Positions 8,913 to 19,829 are shown, counted from the first letter of the stretch. The stretch: DNA of 39,024 bases from Candidatus Saccharimonadota bacterium (GCA_013316435.1 WSMR01000004.1:1-39024), one strand, 5' to 3'. Translations and numbers: made by a program. Notes: generated by a model not told the origin, from the letters alone.

Positions 8913-10277
8913 TTATGGCTGGCTTTGATCGCTATTATCCGGATTTGGGACGTTAGAATTATCATCTCCGCCCGGTGTCACCGTCGTATCACCGCCGCCG
9001 GATCCATCACCCGAGCCATCGCCAGTATTACCGGAATTATCACCGCTACTACCACCGGACGGGTTGCCATTGCCACTACCGTTTCCGCCAGCATTACCGT
9101 CGGAACTATCCGGGTTCGGTGGAGCTGTTGCGCCAGCAGAGCCGGAGTTGGAATCGCCACTAGTACTACCGGAATTATTTGGTCTTGAGCTATTATTCAT
9201 GTTAGTTGAAGGAGCCTCTTGGCCGGAATTACCCCCGCTCCAGTGTGCCGTAAGCGTAATATCTTCCTCTACCGGTTCGGAAAAATCAAATTTCTTATCG
9301 TCGAGATACCAACCGTCAAAGCTATAGCCATCGCGAGTCGGGTCGCTCGGTGGCATCGTCGCAGTACCGGCCTTAATCACTACGTCTTCGACAAATGATC
9401 CGCCAGCCGAGTCAAAACTAATTGTCACCGTCTCGGTATCTTCGGATGCATCCCATTTGGCGACCAAAATTATGTCTTCGTTAACAGCACTGTCATTGAA
9501 GCTAAACTTCTTACCACGATAGGCCCATTCACGGAACTCAAAACCCTCCTTCTCGGGGTCTGCTGGTTGTTTTACCTTGCTACCACAAACTACTTCTACG
9601 CTATCAACTTTTGAACCGCCGTTAGATTCAAAATCGACTGTACACATACTGCGATTATTGCGATTAATCGCCCAAACCGCGACACCAGCAATAATTCCTA
9701 CCACCAAAGTCACCGAAAGCGCGATCAGCGGAGCTTTCTTTTTGTTCTTCTTTGATTTTTTGGCTTTTGGCTTCGCCTCAGCGCTAGACTGCGACTGCGA
9801 ACTAGTCGCTGGGGAATTTGCAGACTTTTTCATCTCAGCATCCGCTTCAGAATCTCGCGCTTCCGCAGGTTTAACCATGCCATCAATCGCCTTATTTGCC
9901 GAGGCTGCATTTGCGCTAGATTTTGTTGCCTCGCCAAGCTCAACCACATTCAAAACGCGACTATTACCATTAGTTTTATTGCTCTTCGCACTAGACGACG
10001 GGGCATTCGTTTTGCTCGAAGTTTTGGATTTATTCGCATTATTTGCACTATTAGCCTTGTTTGCAGGCTTTGAATTATTATTCTTAGGTTTCTGAATATT
10101 CACCTTCACGGCTGAATCGTTTTTGGCGCTGGATTTTACTGGCTTATTCGTACTCTTAGTATTGATCTTAACAGCGGTAGAGCTCTTCTCGGCCTCAGCT
10201 GTAGCAGCCTTGATTTGGCTCGACACCTTCGTAACCTTGGCGCTGGCTGAATTATTTTTAGTATTACTCTTTGTCAT
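8913..10277 (-). CDS. Membrane-anchored protein with two InlB B-repeat / Listeria-Bacteroides repeats and Gly/Asn/Ser-rich tail
   Basis: CTVDFESNGGSKVDSVEVVCGSKVKQPADPEKEGFEFREWAYRGKKFSF and VTISFDSAGGSFVEDVVIKAGTATMPPSDPTRDGYSFDGWYLDDKKFDF repeats; central TM. Confidence 0.85.
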   Translation of the reverse strand: MTKSNTKNNSASAKVTKVSSQIKAATAEAEKSSTAVKINTKSTNKPVKSSAKNDSAVKVNIQKPKNNNSKPANKANSANNANKSKTSSKTNAPSSSAKSNKTNGNSRVLNVVELGEATKSSANAASANKAIDGMVKPAEARDSEADAEMKKSANSPATSSQSQSSAEAKPKAKKSKKNKKKAPLIALSVTLVVGIIAGVAVWAINRNNRSMCTVDFESNGGSKVDSVEVVCGSKVKQPADPEKEGFEFREWAYRGKKFSFNDSAVNEDIILVAKWDASEDTETVTISFDSAGGSFVEDVVIKAGTATMPPSDPTRDGYSFDGWYLDDKKFDFSEPVEEDITLTAHWSGGNSGQEAPSTNMNNSSRPNNSGSTSGDSNSGSAGATAPPNPDSSDGNAGGNGSGNGNPSGGSSGDNSGNTGDGSGDGSGGGDTTVTPGGDDNSNVPNPDNSDQSQP

Positions 10278-10431
10278 ATTTTATATCCCCATTCAGATTC
10301 TCGCCGGCAATCGAGAGTCTGCTCGCAGTTGTTGATTGAGTTTGCCTATTTAGCCATATTATACCACTCGGGTTCTTAAATTAAAAGCATAAAAATTTTA
10401 CTTTTTCTCTTCATCTCGCTATAATAAACTC

Positions 10432-11835
10432 ATGAAGAAACTACCGATTGTAGCCTTAATTGGTCAGACAAATGCCGGAAAGTCGAGTTTACTGAATCGT
10501 TTGGCTCGTCGCAACATTGCCATCGTAGCCCGCGAAGCTGGTACCACCCGCGACAACGTTATGGCGCGCATTGATGATCGTTTTTTGTTAATTGATACCG
10601 CTGGACTTAAAGACCCTGAGGACGATTTTGAAGCTAATATCCAAGATCAAATCAACGATGCAATTGATGCAGCGGACGTAATCCTACTGACTCTCGATTC
10701 TTCAAAGTATCCCGATCAACGTGACACCGCAATCGCGCGCTCGGCACTAAAATCGAAAAAACCCGTGTTACTACTGCTGAATAAATCAGATTTGGGCGAA
10801 TCACTACCCGAAGTTGAATTTATTAATCTCGGTTTCAAAGATGCAGAAACTTTCCGTGTTTCAGCGACAACCGGGCAGGGAATTAAAGAATTAAAAGCCA
10901 CCATCCTGGGCTTATTGCGCGGCGGAGAGCATAGTGCGCGTTCTCGTTCCGAACTTTTTGCGACCAACGGGGAGCAACCAAAGCGCAGCTCCACCCATAA
11001 CGATAGGTTGGAGCAAGCGGGTTCGGGGGAGAATGCGGGCTATGCTCCACCGCTCAAACTCGCCCTCATCGGCCGCCCAAATGTCGGTAAGTCCAGCCTC
11101 TTCAACCGACTTGGGCAAAAACAGCAGGCACTTGTCAGCTCCCGCCAAGGCACTACGCGCGATGTAAACCGCGTTGAGGTGCGCTATCATAAACGCACAA
11201 TCGAGATTTTGGATACCGCTGGCTTGCGTCGTCCTGGCAAGCGTGAAGTGGGAATTGAAAAATTTTCCGCTTTGCGCACTCTAGCCGCTATTGAGGAATC
11301 GGATGTCTCAGCACTACTCATTGACGCAACGGAGCCGCACGCAAAACTCGATCAATCACTTGCTGGTCAAATTGTCGAAGCTGGCAAGGGAATTATTGTC
11401 GTACTAACCAAAGTAGATTTAATCGATGATCCGGATCCAATCATCGCCGAGCTTGAACGCGATTTTAATTTCTTGCCCTATGCGCCCGTACTACTAACCT
11501 CGAGTGAAACCGGCGCCAATATCACCCAACTTTTCCAGCTTGCAACCGAAATTGATGTCACCCGCCACCAAGAAATCAAGACTTCCGAACTCAATAAAAT
11601 TTTGAATGAAGCAATTCTTGAGCACACTCCAGCCGGACTAAAAAATACCAAACCCAAGCTCAAATACATGGTCCAAACCGATACCTGTCCGCCGTGGTTC
11701 GTGGTTTATGGTCGCGATACCCAGCTTTTGCACTGGTCATACAAGCGTTTTTTGGAGCGCAAAATTCGCGAAAAGTATCCCTTTGTAGGTACGCCAATTT
11801 GTTTCTCCTTCCGCGAAGATAGCAACAAAAAATAG
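10432..11835 (+). CDS. der: Ribosome biogenesis GTPase Der (EngA)
   Basis: Two tandem G domains: GQTNAGKSSLLNR and GRPNVGKSSLFNR, each with DTAGL; C-terminal KH-like region. Confidence 0.95.
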   Translation: MKKLPIVALIGQTNAGKSSLLNRLARRNIAIVAREAGTTRDNVMARIDDRFLLIDTAGLKDPEDDFEANIQDQINDAIDAADVILLTLDSSKYPDQRDTAIARSALKSKKPVLLLLNKSDLGESLPEVEFINLGFKDAETFRVSATTGQGIKELKATILGLLRGGEHSARSRSELFATNGEQPKRSSTHNDRLEQAGSGENAGYAPPLKLALIGRPNVGKSSLFNRLGQKQQALVSSRQGTTRDVNRVEVRYHKRTIEILDTAGLRRPGKREVGIEKFSALRTLAAIEESDVSALLIDATEPHAKLDQSLAGQIVEAGKGIIVVLTKVDLIDDPDPIIAELERDFNFLPYAPVLLTSSETGANITQLFQLATEIDVTRHQEIKTSELNKILNEAILEHTPAGLKNTKPKLKYMVQTDTCPPWFVVYGRDTQLLHWSYKRFLERKIREKYPFVGTPICFSFREDSNKK

Positions 11836-11852
11836 CCCGCAACCCCTGCGAG

Positions 11853-12068
11853 CTATCCTGCAAAATCAGCTTTATTCCAGCAACTCAAAGGATAATCGAT
11901 TCTCAGCGCCAAAGCTTCCACTGGCACCTCAAGTTCAAACAAAATATCGTCCGGGTTCAAAGTCGTCCAACAACTATGCTCCGTGCGAGCTCCAACAATG
12001 TTCGGCATAACGCCGCGTTGCTTCTGCTCCACCAGCAGATCTAGTCGTCCTATTTTTCGCCTCGCCAT
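11853..12068 (-). CDS. Small hypothetical protein (start revised to MARRKIGRL)
   Basis: 71-aa ORF with GGGGGTGATATT ribosome-binding site upstream of ATG. Confidence 0.55.
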   Translation of the reverse strand: MARRKIGRLDLLVEQKQRGVMPNIVGARTEHSCWTTLNPDDILFELEVPVEALALRIDYPLSCWNKADFAG

Positions 12069-12221
12069 AATATCACCCCCTTCAAAGTTGTGGCTTCTTA
12101 ACGTACGGCGCCCTATCTTTTTATTATAGCACACTAAGGCGTAAAAGTCAATAGGCTTATGTTTATTTTTTGTTCGGGATTTCGAGCCCACAATTTAAGA
12201 TTTTTATGTTATAATTTAGCA

Positions 12222-13184
12222 ATGCAAACCAATGTTTGGGAAAACCTACCACCAAATTTCACTATTCTTGCACCGATGGAGGGTGTGACAGGCATAATTT
12301 TTCGCCAAGTTATCGCTAAGGCCGGCCGGCCGGATTTGTTCTTTACCGAATTCACGAACGTGAGCAGTTTTGCCTCCGAAAAAGGTCGGAATAATGCGCT
12401 TGAACGCCTGGAAATTACACCAAGTGACGCACCAATTATTGCTCAGATTTGGGGCAAAAATCCGGAACATTTCCGAATTCTAGCTAGCGAGCTCGAGGGG
12501 CTCGGTTTTGCGGGACTAGATATTAATATGGGCTGCCCGGATCGCCACGTTAATGCCGCTGGCGGTGGCGCCGCGATGATTCGCACGCCCGAGCTAGCAC
12601 TTGATTGTTTGAAGCAAGCCAAGCAAGCAACTACGCTTCCAGTCTCAGTTAAGACTCGGCTTGGTTATACTTATCTTGACGAATTTCGCGAGTGGCTGCC
12701 GACTATTTTGCACGAACATCCGGCTGCGCTAACTGTGCACCTTAGGACCCGCAAGGAAATGTCCAAAGTCCCGGCGCACTACGAGTTGATTCCTGAAATT
12801 ACTAAAATCCGCGCGCAAATCTCGCCCACTACCCAACTTATTATTAATGGCGACATCAAAAATCTCCAGGATATTCAAAATCTTAGCGCAAAAAATCCCG
12901 ACGTTGATGGCTGGATGATCGGACGCGGAATCTTTGAAAATCCGTATTGTTTCACAAACCATCAAGTTTCACACACTGATTTGCTAAAGCTCTTTCAGCT
13001 TCATCTTGACCTGTTTGACAAAACCAGTGAAAAAGCCCAAGCAAAATACGGTCATACACTTAGCTTTGAACCGCTCAAACATTATTTTAAAATCTATATT
13101 AATAATTATGATGGCGCCAAGGAACTGCGCGCTAGACTAATGGAATGCCATAGCACCGAAGAAGTGCGACGGCTAATTGGCTGA
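12222..13184 (+). CDS. dus: tRNA-dihydrouridine synthase
   Basis: LAPMEGVTGIIFRQ, DINMGCPDRHV, SVKTRLGY, INGDIKN, GWMIGRGIFENP; likely start ATG at 12222 within the 12159 ORF. Confidence 0.9.
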   Translation: MQTNVWENLPPNFTILAPMEGVTGIIFRQVIAKAGRPDLFFTEFTNVSSFASEKGRNNALERLEITPSDAPIIAQIWGKNPEHFRILASELEGLGFAGLDINMGCPDRHVNAAGGGAAMIRTPELALDCLKQAKQATTLPVSVKTRLGYTYLDEFREWLPTILHEHPAALTVHLRTRKEMSKVPAHYELIPEITKIRAQISPTTQLIINGDIKNLQDIQNLSAKNPDVDGWMIGRGIFENPYCFTNHQVSHTDLLKLFQLHLDLFDKTSEKAQAKYGHTLSFEPLKHYFKIYINNYDGAKELRARLMECHSTEEVRRLIG

Positions 13185-13235
13185 AGCTCAAAACTGTAAT
13201 GCCATCAATACTAGCTCTCGGCTGACCGGCTGATT

Positions 13236-13883
13236 CTAGAAAAAACTAATTTTATTCAGTGGATAAATCCGCATCAAGACTGGACCAATCACTCGGCAGT
13301 AGGGAACCGTGCCAAGCCCTGAGCGCGAGTCAAGCGAATGCGCGCCTTCGCGATTGTCACCGGCTACGAATAGTTCACCGTTCGGCACTACCATATCAAC
13401 TTCGCCGGAGCTATTGGTTTTTGGTCCGTTGTTTTCGTCAATCCGAGTATCGTCATCAGGATGAAAACCATCAGGATGCTCGTCATTATAAACTGTGACC
13501 TCACCGTTTTTAACCACTACGCGCTCGCTGGGAAAAGCAATCACACGCTTAATCAAAAATTGATCAGCATGACCCGAGAGAGCCTCGCAAGTTAGCGGAC
13601 CGGAGGCCGCACCATTGGCAAATACAATCACATCACCACGCTGCGGCACATACTCCTTGCCCAGGAAATGATCCCAAGAAACCAGCAAGCGATTCACAAT
13701 TACGCGGTCTTCGTTATGAAAAGTGTTTTCCATGCTTGAGCCGACGACATTATACGAACGAAAAACAAAAGCGTTCAGCACGATTGTGCCTAGTACCACA
13801 CAAATAATAAACACCACTAGGCTCAGAAAATCCTTCACAAGCGGATGACGATTAAAATAGTTGACCTTAGTTGGCGTATCCAT
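13236..13883 (-). CDS. lepB: Signal peptidase I
   Basis: VGSSMENTFHNEDRVIVNR, GDVIVFA, LIKRVIAFPSERV, GDNREGAHSLDSR. Confidence 0.93.
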   Translation of the reverse strand: MDTPTKVNYFNRHPLVKDFLSLVVFIICVVLGTIVLNAFVFRSYNVVGSSMENTFHNEDRVIVNRLLVSWDHFLGKEYVPQRGDVIVFANGAASGPLTCEALSGHADQFLIKRVIAFPSERVVVKNGEVTVYNDEHPDGFHPDDDTRIDENNGPKTNSSGEVDMVVPNGELFVAGDNREGAHSLDSRSGLGTVPYCRVIGPVLMRIYPLNKISFF

Positions 13884-13918
13884 TATTTCATTATAGCACA
13901 TTATGTTATAATGGGGAT

Positions 13919-14713
13919 ATGGCTGATTATATTTTTATTCGGAAAAGTCGTAATGCTTTGAGCTCTTTGATGCACGTACTACTAAATCTCGCTCTCGCGG
14001 TGGTTTCGATTGGTGCGACGGTAATCACTGGAAACTGTTTGATCGGTCTAATCCTGATCTTTGTCTCAAAATGGCGTATTTTTGCGGTTAATCATCGCTA
14101 TTGGCTGCTCAATATCCGCTCTAGCCTAGTAGATTTTATCGTTGGCGCGGGTTTTGTGCTGCTGGCTTATGCTGCTGGAAAAAGTTTTCTACCGGTACAC
14201 TTTGCGCTAATGGCGGCTTATGCAATTTGGCTAATCGTCCTCAAACCTCGTTCTTCGGCTAATTTTGCTATCACGCAGGCATTGGCAGCTATCTTGGTCG
14301 GCAGTACCGCCGCCTCGATTTTTGCCGCCATCACAAACGATAATATCATGTCACTGATTTTGGCAGTAAGCGAATTCATTATTGGCTACGCCGCCTCAAA
14401 TCACGTCCTAGTGCAGGCTAGCGATACGAATCCAACTCTGATTTCATTAGTCGTTGGGCTGGTTTTTGCCGAAATTGCTTGGCTGAGTCACGTTTGGTTG
14501 ATTATTTATACTATCGGCAGCACCGGAATCTGCTTGTCGCAACTAGCACTCATCCTCACGATTCTAGCTTTTGCTTATTTCCAGATTTATTCCGACATGT
14601 CCAAGCACAAAGGCAAACTAATGCTCGGTAATGTTTCTTTGCCACTAGTCTTCTGCGCGATTATGATCTCGGTGCTAGTGATCGGCTTTAGCCAACCGCG
14701 CTTTAGTATCTAG
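13919..14713 (+). CDS. Polytopic membrane protein, hypothetical
   Basis: Start ATG 13919 (MADYIFIRK) in the 13871 ORF; several hydrophobic helices. Confidence 0.75.
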   Translation: MADYIFIRKSRNALSSLMHVLLNLALAVVSIGATVITGNCLIGLILIFVSKWRIFAVNHRYWLLNIRSSLVDFIVGAGFVLLAYAAGKSFLPVHFALMAAYAIWLIVLKPRSSANFAITQALAAILVGSTAASIFAAITNDNIMSLILAVSEFIIGYAASNHVLVQASDTNPTLISLVVGLVFAEIAWLSHVWLIIYTIGSTGICLSQLALILTILAFAYFQIYSDMSKHKGKLMLGNVSLPLVFCAIMISVLVIGFSQPRFSI

Positions 14714-15624
14714 GGCTTGGTCGGGCGAGCTTTAGCGAGAGTTTTGCTAAGGGGTTTCTTGCTGGCAGGCTTTCTATTTGCTCGCTCAGGTCTTTTGTAG
14801 ACCCGCTTTTTGCGGAAACATAGCCCATAGTCTCGCGTTTCGGCTAGCTTCCACCCGAACTCCGTGGCGATTTTTATCAACTCCTTGTGTTGGCAAGGAT
14901 CTGCTTCGACAACGCAAAACTTCATGCCCAGCTTCTCAAGATGCGGCTTCATCTCTTCGAAGAAGCGCCGATAGAGCGAAAGACCGTTCTCGCCCAGGGC
15001 ATAAAGCGCTTCAAGCGGCTCATGGCGCAGGGAATTAGTATCAACCCAATCCCAATTTGGATTAACATAAGGTAAATTCGCAACCACCACATCAAACTGA
15101 CCATGGAGCCGTGGCTTAATTGCTTCAAAAAGATCCGATCTCAACAGGCTAAGTCGACCTTCGTGCAGGATATTATTGTACTCGGCAATCATCAATGCGT
15201 CTGAGCTAATATCGGTCGCAAGCACCTCCGATTGCAGAAACTCCAGCGCCAAAGTAACTCCAATACAGCCACAGCCAGTACCGATTTCCAAAAACCGTGC
15301 TCGTGGCGGCAAGTCGAGTTCCTTAATTAAATCAATCAGCGATTCCGTCTCGGGGCGGGGAATCAACACGCCCGGACGTACCTGAAATTTACGTCCATAA
15401 AACTCACGATAACGCAGCAAATATGCCAACGGTACACCAGCGGCGCGTTTTTTTAACATCTCGTCAGCCTGACGCTTCGTATTTGTTGTAATTTTTACAA
15501 CATTATTCGATACCAGCCAACTGCGATCCGCCCCCTCCGGAGCAAAGTTGCAGAGTGCAATGAGGTCCGCATCTAGAGAATCCACCCACCATTTTGCCTC
15601 TTTAAGCCAAGTACCGACGTCCAT
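14710..15624 (-). CDS. prmC: Peptide chain release factor N5-glutamine methyltransferase
   Basis: GVPLAYLLRYREFYGRKFQVRPGVLIPRPETESLID, LEIGTGCGCIGVTLA, VVANLPYV. Confidence 0.93.
   Translation of the reverse strand: MDVGTWLKEAKWWVDSLDADLIALCNFAPEGADRSWLVSNNVVKITTNTKRQADEMLKKRAAGVPLAYLLRYREFYGRKFQVRPGVLIPRPETESLIDLIKELDLPPRARFLEIGTGCGCIGVTLALEFLQSEVLATDISSDALMIAEYNNILHEGRLSLLRSDLFEAIKPRLHGQFDVVVANLPYVNPNWDWVDTNSLRHEPLEALYALGENGLSLYRRFFEEMKPHLEKLGMKFCVVEADPCQHKELIKIATEFGWKLAETRDYGLCFRKKRVYKRPERANRKPASKKPLSKTLAKARPTKP
15484..15502. promoter_or_regulatory. Dyad motif copy 1: TGTTGTA-ATTTT-TACAACA (inside prmC)
   Basis: Perfect 7-bp arms, 5-bp spacer. Confidence 0.6.
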
Positions 15625-15876
15625 AGTTCCATTATATCACACATTCGTATAAAAGTCAATAAAATGCCCACGATGTAAAACATTACCGTTGAAAGAAACT
15701 GTGCGAGATTAATCTAGCAATCCTTAGTTTTTAATGTTTTGATACCTTCGTCCCAAATGACTAAAATTAAACCAGCCACTGTGAAGAATGCAATTACACT
15801 ACCAATGATACCTGTGATTATCGCGATAATTATGATACACCCCCTTATCAACTACTCCTCCCGTGACTATTATACT

Positions 15877-16914
15877 CTACTGGGGCAATTCGCGCTCGGC
15901 TTTGGCGAGTTCGTCAATCAAATCTTCGATATCGCCGTCCATTGCCGCCGAAACGTTTGAACGCGAATAGTGCACGCGATGATCGGTAATGCGGTCCTGC
16001 GGGAAATTATAGGTGCGAATTTTTTCACTGCGATCGCCTGATCCAATCAGCGACTTGCGCGCATCACTAGCGTTTTTTTGATCTTCGAGTTTCTTTTTTT
16101 CCATCAAGCGCGTGCGCAGCACCGTCATTGCTTTGACACGATTTTGCTGCTGGGAGCGCTCATCTTGCATCGCAACCACAATCCCAGTTGGCAAATGCGT
16201 AATCCGCACTGCAGAATCGGTCGTGTTGACCCCCTGACCGCCATGACCACCCGAGCGGTAGATATCAATTCTCAAATCTTCCGGTTTAATCTCAACATCA
16301 CTCTCGGCAGCCTCCGGCAGCACCGCCACCGTAGCCGTCGAAGTATGAATCCGACCCTGACTTTCGGTCACCGGTACCCGCTGGACACGATGCACTCCGC
16401 CTTCGAACTTGAGTTGCCCATATGGCCGCTCACCAGTGATGCGCAGCACGACTTCTTTCATGCCACCAGCCTCGTTCTCGTTTTGGCTCAACAGCTCAAC
16501 CTTGAGTCCATGGCGCTCGGCATAGCGCACATACATACGGTAAAGCTCGCCCGCAAACAGGGAAGCTTCGTCACCGCCTGCGCCTGCACGGATTTCCATA
16601 ATTGTCGGGCGATCATCATCGGGGTCACGCGGGAGCAGTAGTTCATCAAGCGCTGCCGTCTTCTCGGCTAATTTCTTTGTTGCCTCATCAATATCATTTT
16701 TCGCCAGTTCACCTAGATCCGGATCGTTAACGAGCGCGCGCGCTTCATCTAGGTTCTGTTGTAACTGCTTGATTTCTGCTCCTATTGCCAAAATCTTATC
16801 AATCTCAGCCAGGCGACGTGAACGATCGGCAAAATCCGGCTGCGCATAAGCTTCCGGCTGTGCCAAGAATTGCTCAATTTGGGTCTTTTCGTCCTCGTAT
16901 TTACCTAGGTCCAT
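15877..16914 (-). CDS. prfA: Peptide chain release factor 1
   Basis: [62 protein letters not shown] (GGQ). Confidence 0.95.
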   Translation of the reverse strand: MDLGKYEDEKTQIEQFLAQPEAYAQPDFADRSRRLAEIDKILAIGAEIKQLQQNLDEARALVNDPDLGELAKNDIDEATKKLAEKTAALDELLLPRDPDDDRPTIMEIRAGAGGDEASLFAGELYRMYVRYAERHGLKVELLSQNENEAGGMKEVVLRITGERPYGQLKFEGGVHRVQRVPVTESQGRIHTSTATVAVLPEAAESDVEIKPEDLRIDIYRSGGHGGQGVNTTDSAVRITHLPTGIVVAMQDERSQQQNRVKAMTVLRTRLMEKKKLEDQKNASDARKSLIGSGDRSEKIRTYNFPQDRITDHRVHYSRSNVSAAMDGDIEDLIDELAKAERELPQ

Positions 16915-16977
16915 GATGTAATATGATTTATAATTTTGTCTAGCTTTCCACGCTACTTTATGCTATTATATCACACA

Positions 16978-17023
16978 TAGGGCTGGAAAGATAGTTCTGT
17001 AATCTCTATTTTCCTCAGCCCTA
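16978..17023. repeat. Inverted repeat upstream of tRNA-Val
   Basis: TAGGGCTG (16978-16985) / CAGCCCTA (17016-17023), extended by near-complementary GAAAGATAG / CTATTTTCC. Confidence 0.6.
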
Positions 17024-17096
17024 TTAGATATCATACAATTGATTCCTTGGTACGCGATGTCCAGTTTTCGGGGAGAAAGTATTTTACATTTATGAT

Positions 17097-17173
17097 GGTT
17101 CCTTAGCTCAGTTGGCTAGAGCGCACGATTCACATTCGTGAGGTCACAAGTTCGAGCCTTGTAGGAACCACCA
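17097..17173 (+). tRNA. tRNA-Val (anticodon CAC), with encoded CCA
   Basis: GGTTCCTTAGCTCAGTTGGCTAGAGCGCACGATTCACATTCGTGAGGTCACAAGTTCGAGCCTTGTAGGAACCACCA; cloverleaf by eye. Confidence 0.93.
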
Positions 17174-17257
17174 TAAGTGCAAAATCTTTTTCTAGAAAGC
17201 TTGTTTTACAATCCAGCAGAAGGCGCCAAGCATAAAAGCTATGCTATAATATAGTAC

Positions 17258-19828
17258 ATGAAACTAAAATCGCGAGGTCAGGTTTGTCGTATCGTTTATT
17301 CTACCGCCGTTGCAGTTGTTGCCATTTTGGTTCCCTTTGCTACAATTATCGCCCCCCATTTTGTATTTGCGACCCCTGATGATGCCACCTTGGACGATTT
17401 TTATCGTAACGGGATTTATTACTATGACCCTTCGGGATGTGATCCGAGCGATGTTCCAAGCGCAACTTCATCCAAACCTTCCGGCGACCAAATTACTTGG
17501 ATTGGCGACTCTTATTCTGTAGGCGCCCAGGGCATAATCCAAAGCAAACTTACTGGTGTCGATATCACCGCCCAAAGCTCCAAACATTTCCAACTCGACG
17601 TCGAGGGTAATGAATCCGGCATGACCATCCTCAAGCAAAAGAAAGATTCTGATGACTTGCGCAAATACGTTGTTTTTGCTTTGGGAACGAACGATGAAAG
17701 CGATACAAAACTTGACGACGCCATCAAAACCATCATGGATGATTATCTCTCAAAAGACCAAACTTTGATTCTAGTTACGCCATACACCAAAAAATCTAAG
17801 TATACCAAAGTGAACGAGCAGTTTGAAAAAGCTGCCGAAAAATACAATAATATTATTCTAGCTGACTGGCGCAAAGCCGCTAAAGACCACCTTGACGAAT
17901 ACTTTGGCGACGATGGCATCCACCCAAATACCAAAGGTTATAAGGTTTGGGTTGATACAATTTACAATGCTTTGCCGGGCGGAGTCGGTACTGTATCGGG
18001 TGACAATAACGAAGAACGCACCTGGAATTATTTTGCAACCGCCAACATCCCGGGAGTTTCGGACAACGCTGCAGTGATTGCTGGGATTATGGGCAATCTA
18101 AAACAAGAATCTGGATTCAACCCGTTTTCACATACTGGCGGAACTTCATATTACGGTATCTATCAAACTAGCGACTCAAAGTTTATTCAAGAAGTCGAAG
18201 CGAAATTCGGTTCAAGGTGGGGCACGCAGCCCGCAGATGATATCGCGGGCGAAGTAATTGCTTTTGAGCTTAATTGGCTAACGCAGAAAAACGAGCGCTG
18301 GCTTGGCACTGGTTGGGCAAGCAAATTCGGTTTCGTAAACCACTTAACAAACGTTAAGAGTAACACTCCGGGAGCATATTCTGACCTGTTTTTAATGGCG
18401 GTTGAAGGCGCTGTTACCAGCATAACTTCCGCCGAAAACGCGCTAGAAGACCCGGGCGTTATTGCGCTTGGTGCCGGTAGCTTCTCGAGCAACGCAGGTG
18501 GCGGAAAATATTTTCAAGAGGCCAAGAAGCGCCGCACTTTTGCACAGGAAATCTTTGATAAGTATGCCAAAAATGCCGTCAAAACTGCTTCAACTCTAAG
18601 AGACCCTGAGTTTACTTCGCCGGTTAATTATAATCAGATCGCCTCTACCGCGCCGATCAAAAAACACACCGTCCAAGTTGCAGATACTACCGGTAGTAGT
18701 CAAATCTCGAGTACCGTTACCCACCTCGACGATGAGCGTAAAAAATTCGTGAAAGACCATTACGAAGTTGCCCAAAAGCTCAGCATCGCCTATGGTATTC
18801 CGTGGGAAACTGTGATGGCTCAGGGCATAGTAGAGAGTAATTCCGGCAAATCGCAGATTGCTCAAGATAAGCATAATTACTTTGGCATTGGTGCTTACGA
18901 TTCTTGTCCCTACGAATGTGCCAAGAAATATGCTAATGAGCTTGAGGGTTGGAAAGGATATTACGAAAATATCCGCAAAACCCCAACCTACCGTAACCAT
19001 GGCGTCTTTTCTGGCAATACTATCACCGATCCAATGGCTTATCTCGTTGCGATCAAAGCCGCCGGCTATGCTACCGACCCGAATTATATCTCGACTATCT
19101 CCAGCATCATTCTCGGTATTCAGGAATACGCCGATGCAAATGGCTGGAAGAGTTCCGAAGAACTCGCCAAGCAGCATCCCGAAATGATTGAAAACGCAAA
19201 AAAATACGCCGCTGGAGCGGGTGCAGCGCCAACTAATCTTGGCGAAGCGGCAAACGTTTGCGTAGGCGGTGATGGTGCAATATCCAACTATGATGGTTCC
19301 GGCTTCCCGTGGTATGACCAATGTGATCCCGAATGGGAGAAAACACCATTCGGAAGTTGCGGTAATACTTGCGATTCCGGATGTGGACCATCATCTTTCG
19401 CCATGATGGTAACAGCAATCACCGGTAAGGAAATTACACCAAAAATGACTACGAAAGTTGCCGGTGACAAAGGTCAGCATGCTTGCGGTGAAGGCAGCTA
19501 CTGGACACTTACTGGGGTCCTAGCAGACTATTACGGTTTACAACACAAGGACCTAAAATCTTCTAGCGCTTCTCAGGCAATCGAGAAAATTAATGAAGCA
19601 CTCAGGGATGGATGGATGATCCACACCAGCGGTAGAGGCTCAAATCCATTTACTAGTGGCGGGCATTATATCGGCATTCGCGGTATTACTGAAGATGGCA
19701 AATGGTTGCTAGCTGACTCAGCTGGCAGCAGAGGTAAAGAAAACACCTTGTCAAAGTCTTTTCCGCCCGAAGAAGTTATTAATGCCGGCATGGCGATTGA
19801 CAATATTACAGCAATCAAGGCGAAGTAG
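17258..19828 (+). CDS. Large secreted multi-domain cell-wall hydrolase: SGNH-like + phage-tail-lysozyme-like + glucosaminidase-like + C39-like peptidase
   Basis: Signal-like N-terminus; WIGDSYSVGAQG...GTND...DGIHPN (SGNH); AAVIAGIMGNLKQESGFNP...YGIYQ (lysozyme-like); AQGIVESNSGKSQIAQDKHNYFGIGAYD (glucosaminidase-like); WEKTPFGSCGNTCDSGCGPSSFAMMV...GGHYIGIRG (C39-like Cys/His). Confidence 0.8.
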   Translation: MKLKSRGQVCRIVYSTAVAVVAILVPFATIIAPHFVFATPDDATLDDFYRNGIYYYDPSGCDPSDVPSATSSKPSGDQITWIGDSYSVGAQGIIQSKLTGVDITAQSSKHFQLDVEGNESGMTILKQKKDSDDLRKYVVFALGTNDESDTKLDDAIKTIMDDYLSKDQTLILVTPYTKKSKYTKVNEQFEKAAEKYNNIILADWRKAAKDHLDEYFGDDGIHPNTKGYKVWVDTIYNALPGGVGTVSGDNNEERTWNYFATANIPGVSDNAAVIAGIMGNLKQESGFNPFSHTGGTSYYGIYQTSDSKFIQEVEAKFGSRWGTQPADDIAGEVIAFELNWLTQKNERWLGTGWASKFGFVNHLTNVKSNTPGAYSDLFLMAVEGAVTSITSAENALEDPGVIALGAGSFSSNAGGGKYFQEAKKRRTFAQEIFDKYAKNAVKTASTLRDPEFTSPVNYNQIASTAPIKKHTVQVADTTGSSQISSTVTHLDDERKKFVKDHYEVAQKLSIAYGIPWETVMAQGIVESNSGKSQIAQDKHNYFGIGAYDSCPYECAKKYANELEGWKGYYENIRKTPTYRNHGVFSGNTITDPMAYLVAIKAAGYATDPNYISTISSIILGIQEYADANGWKSSEELAKQHPEMIENAKKYAAGAGAAPTNLGEAANVCVGGDGAISNYDGSGFPWYDQCDPEWEKTPFGSCGNTCDSGCGPSSFAMMVTAITGKEITPKMTTKVAGDKGQHACGEGSYWTLTGVLADYYGLQHKDLKSSSASQAIEKINEALRDGWMIHTSGRGSNPFTSGGHYIGIRGITEDGKWLLADSAGSRGKENTLSKSFPPEEVINAGMAIDNITAIKAK

Positions 19829-19829
19829 A

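Noticed and set aside
9577-10095. 172-aa plus-strand ORF
   Set aside because: Antisense to the Ser/Lys/Asn-rich part of the InlB-repeat protein.
15484-15502. Dyad motif as parS, LexA, Rex or CIRCE site
   Set aside because: Does not match the consensus sequences of these sites as I know them; left as unassigned.
16078-16641. 187-aa plus-strand ORF
   Set aside because: Antisense to prfA, which has clear conserved motifs.
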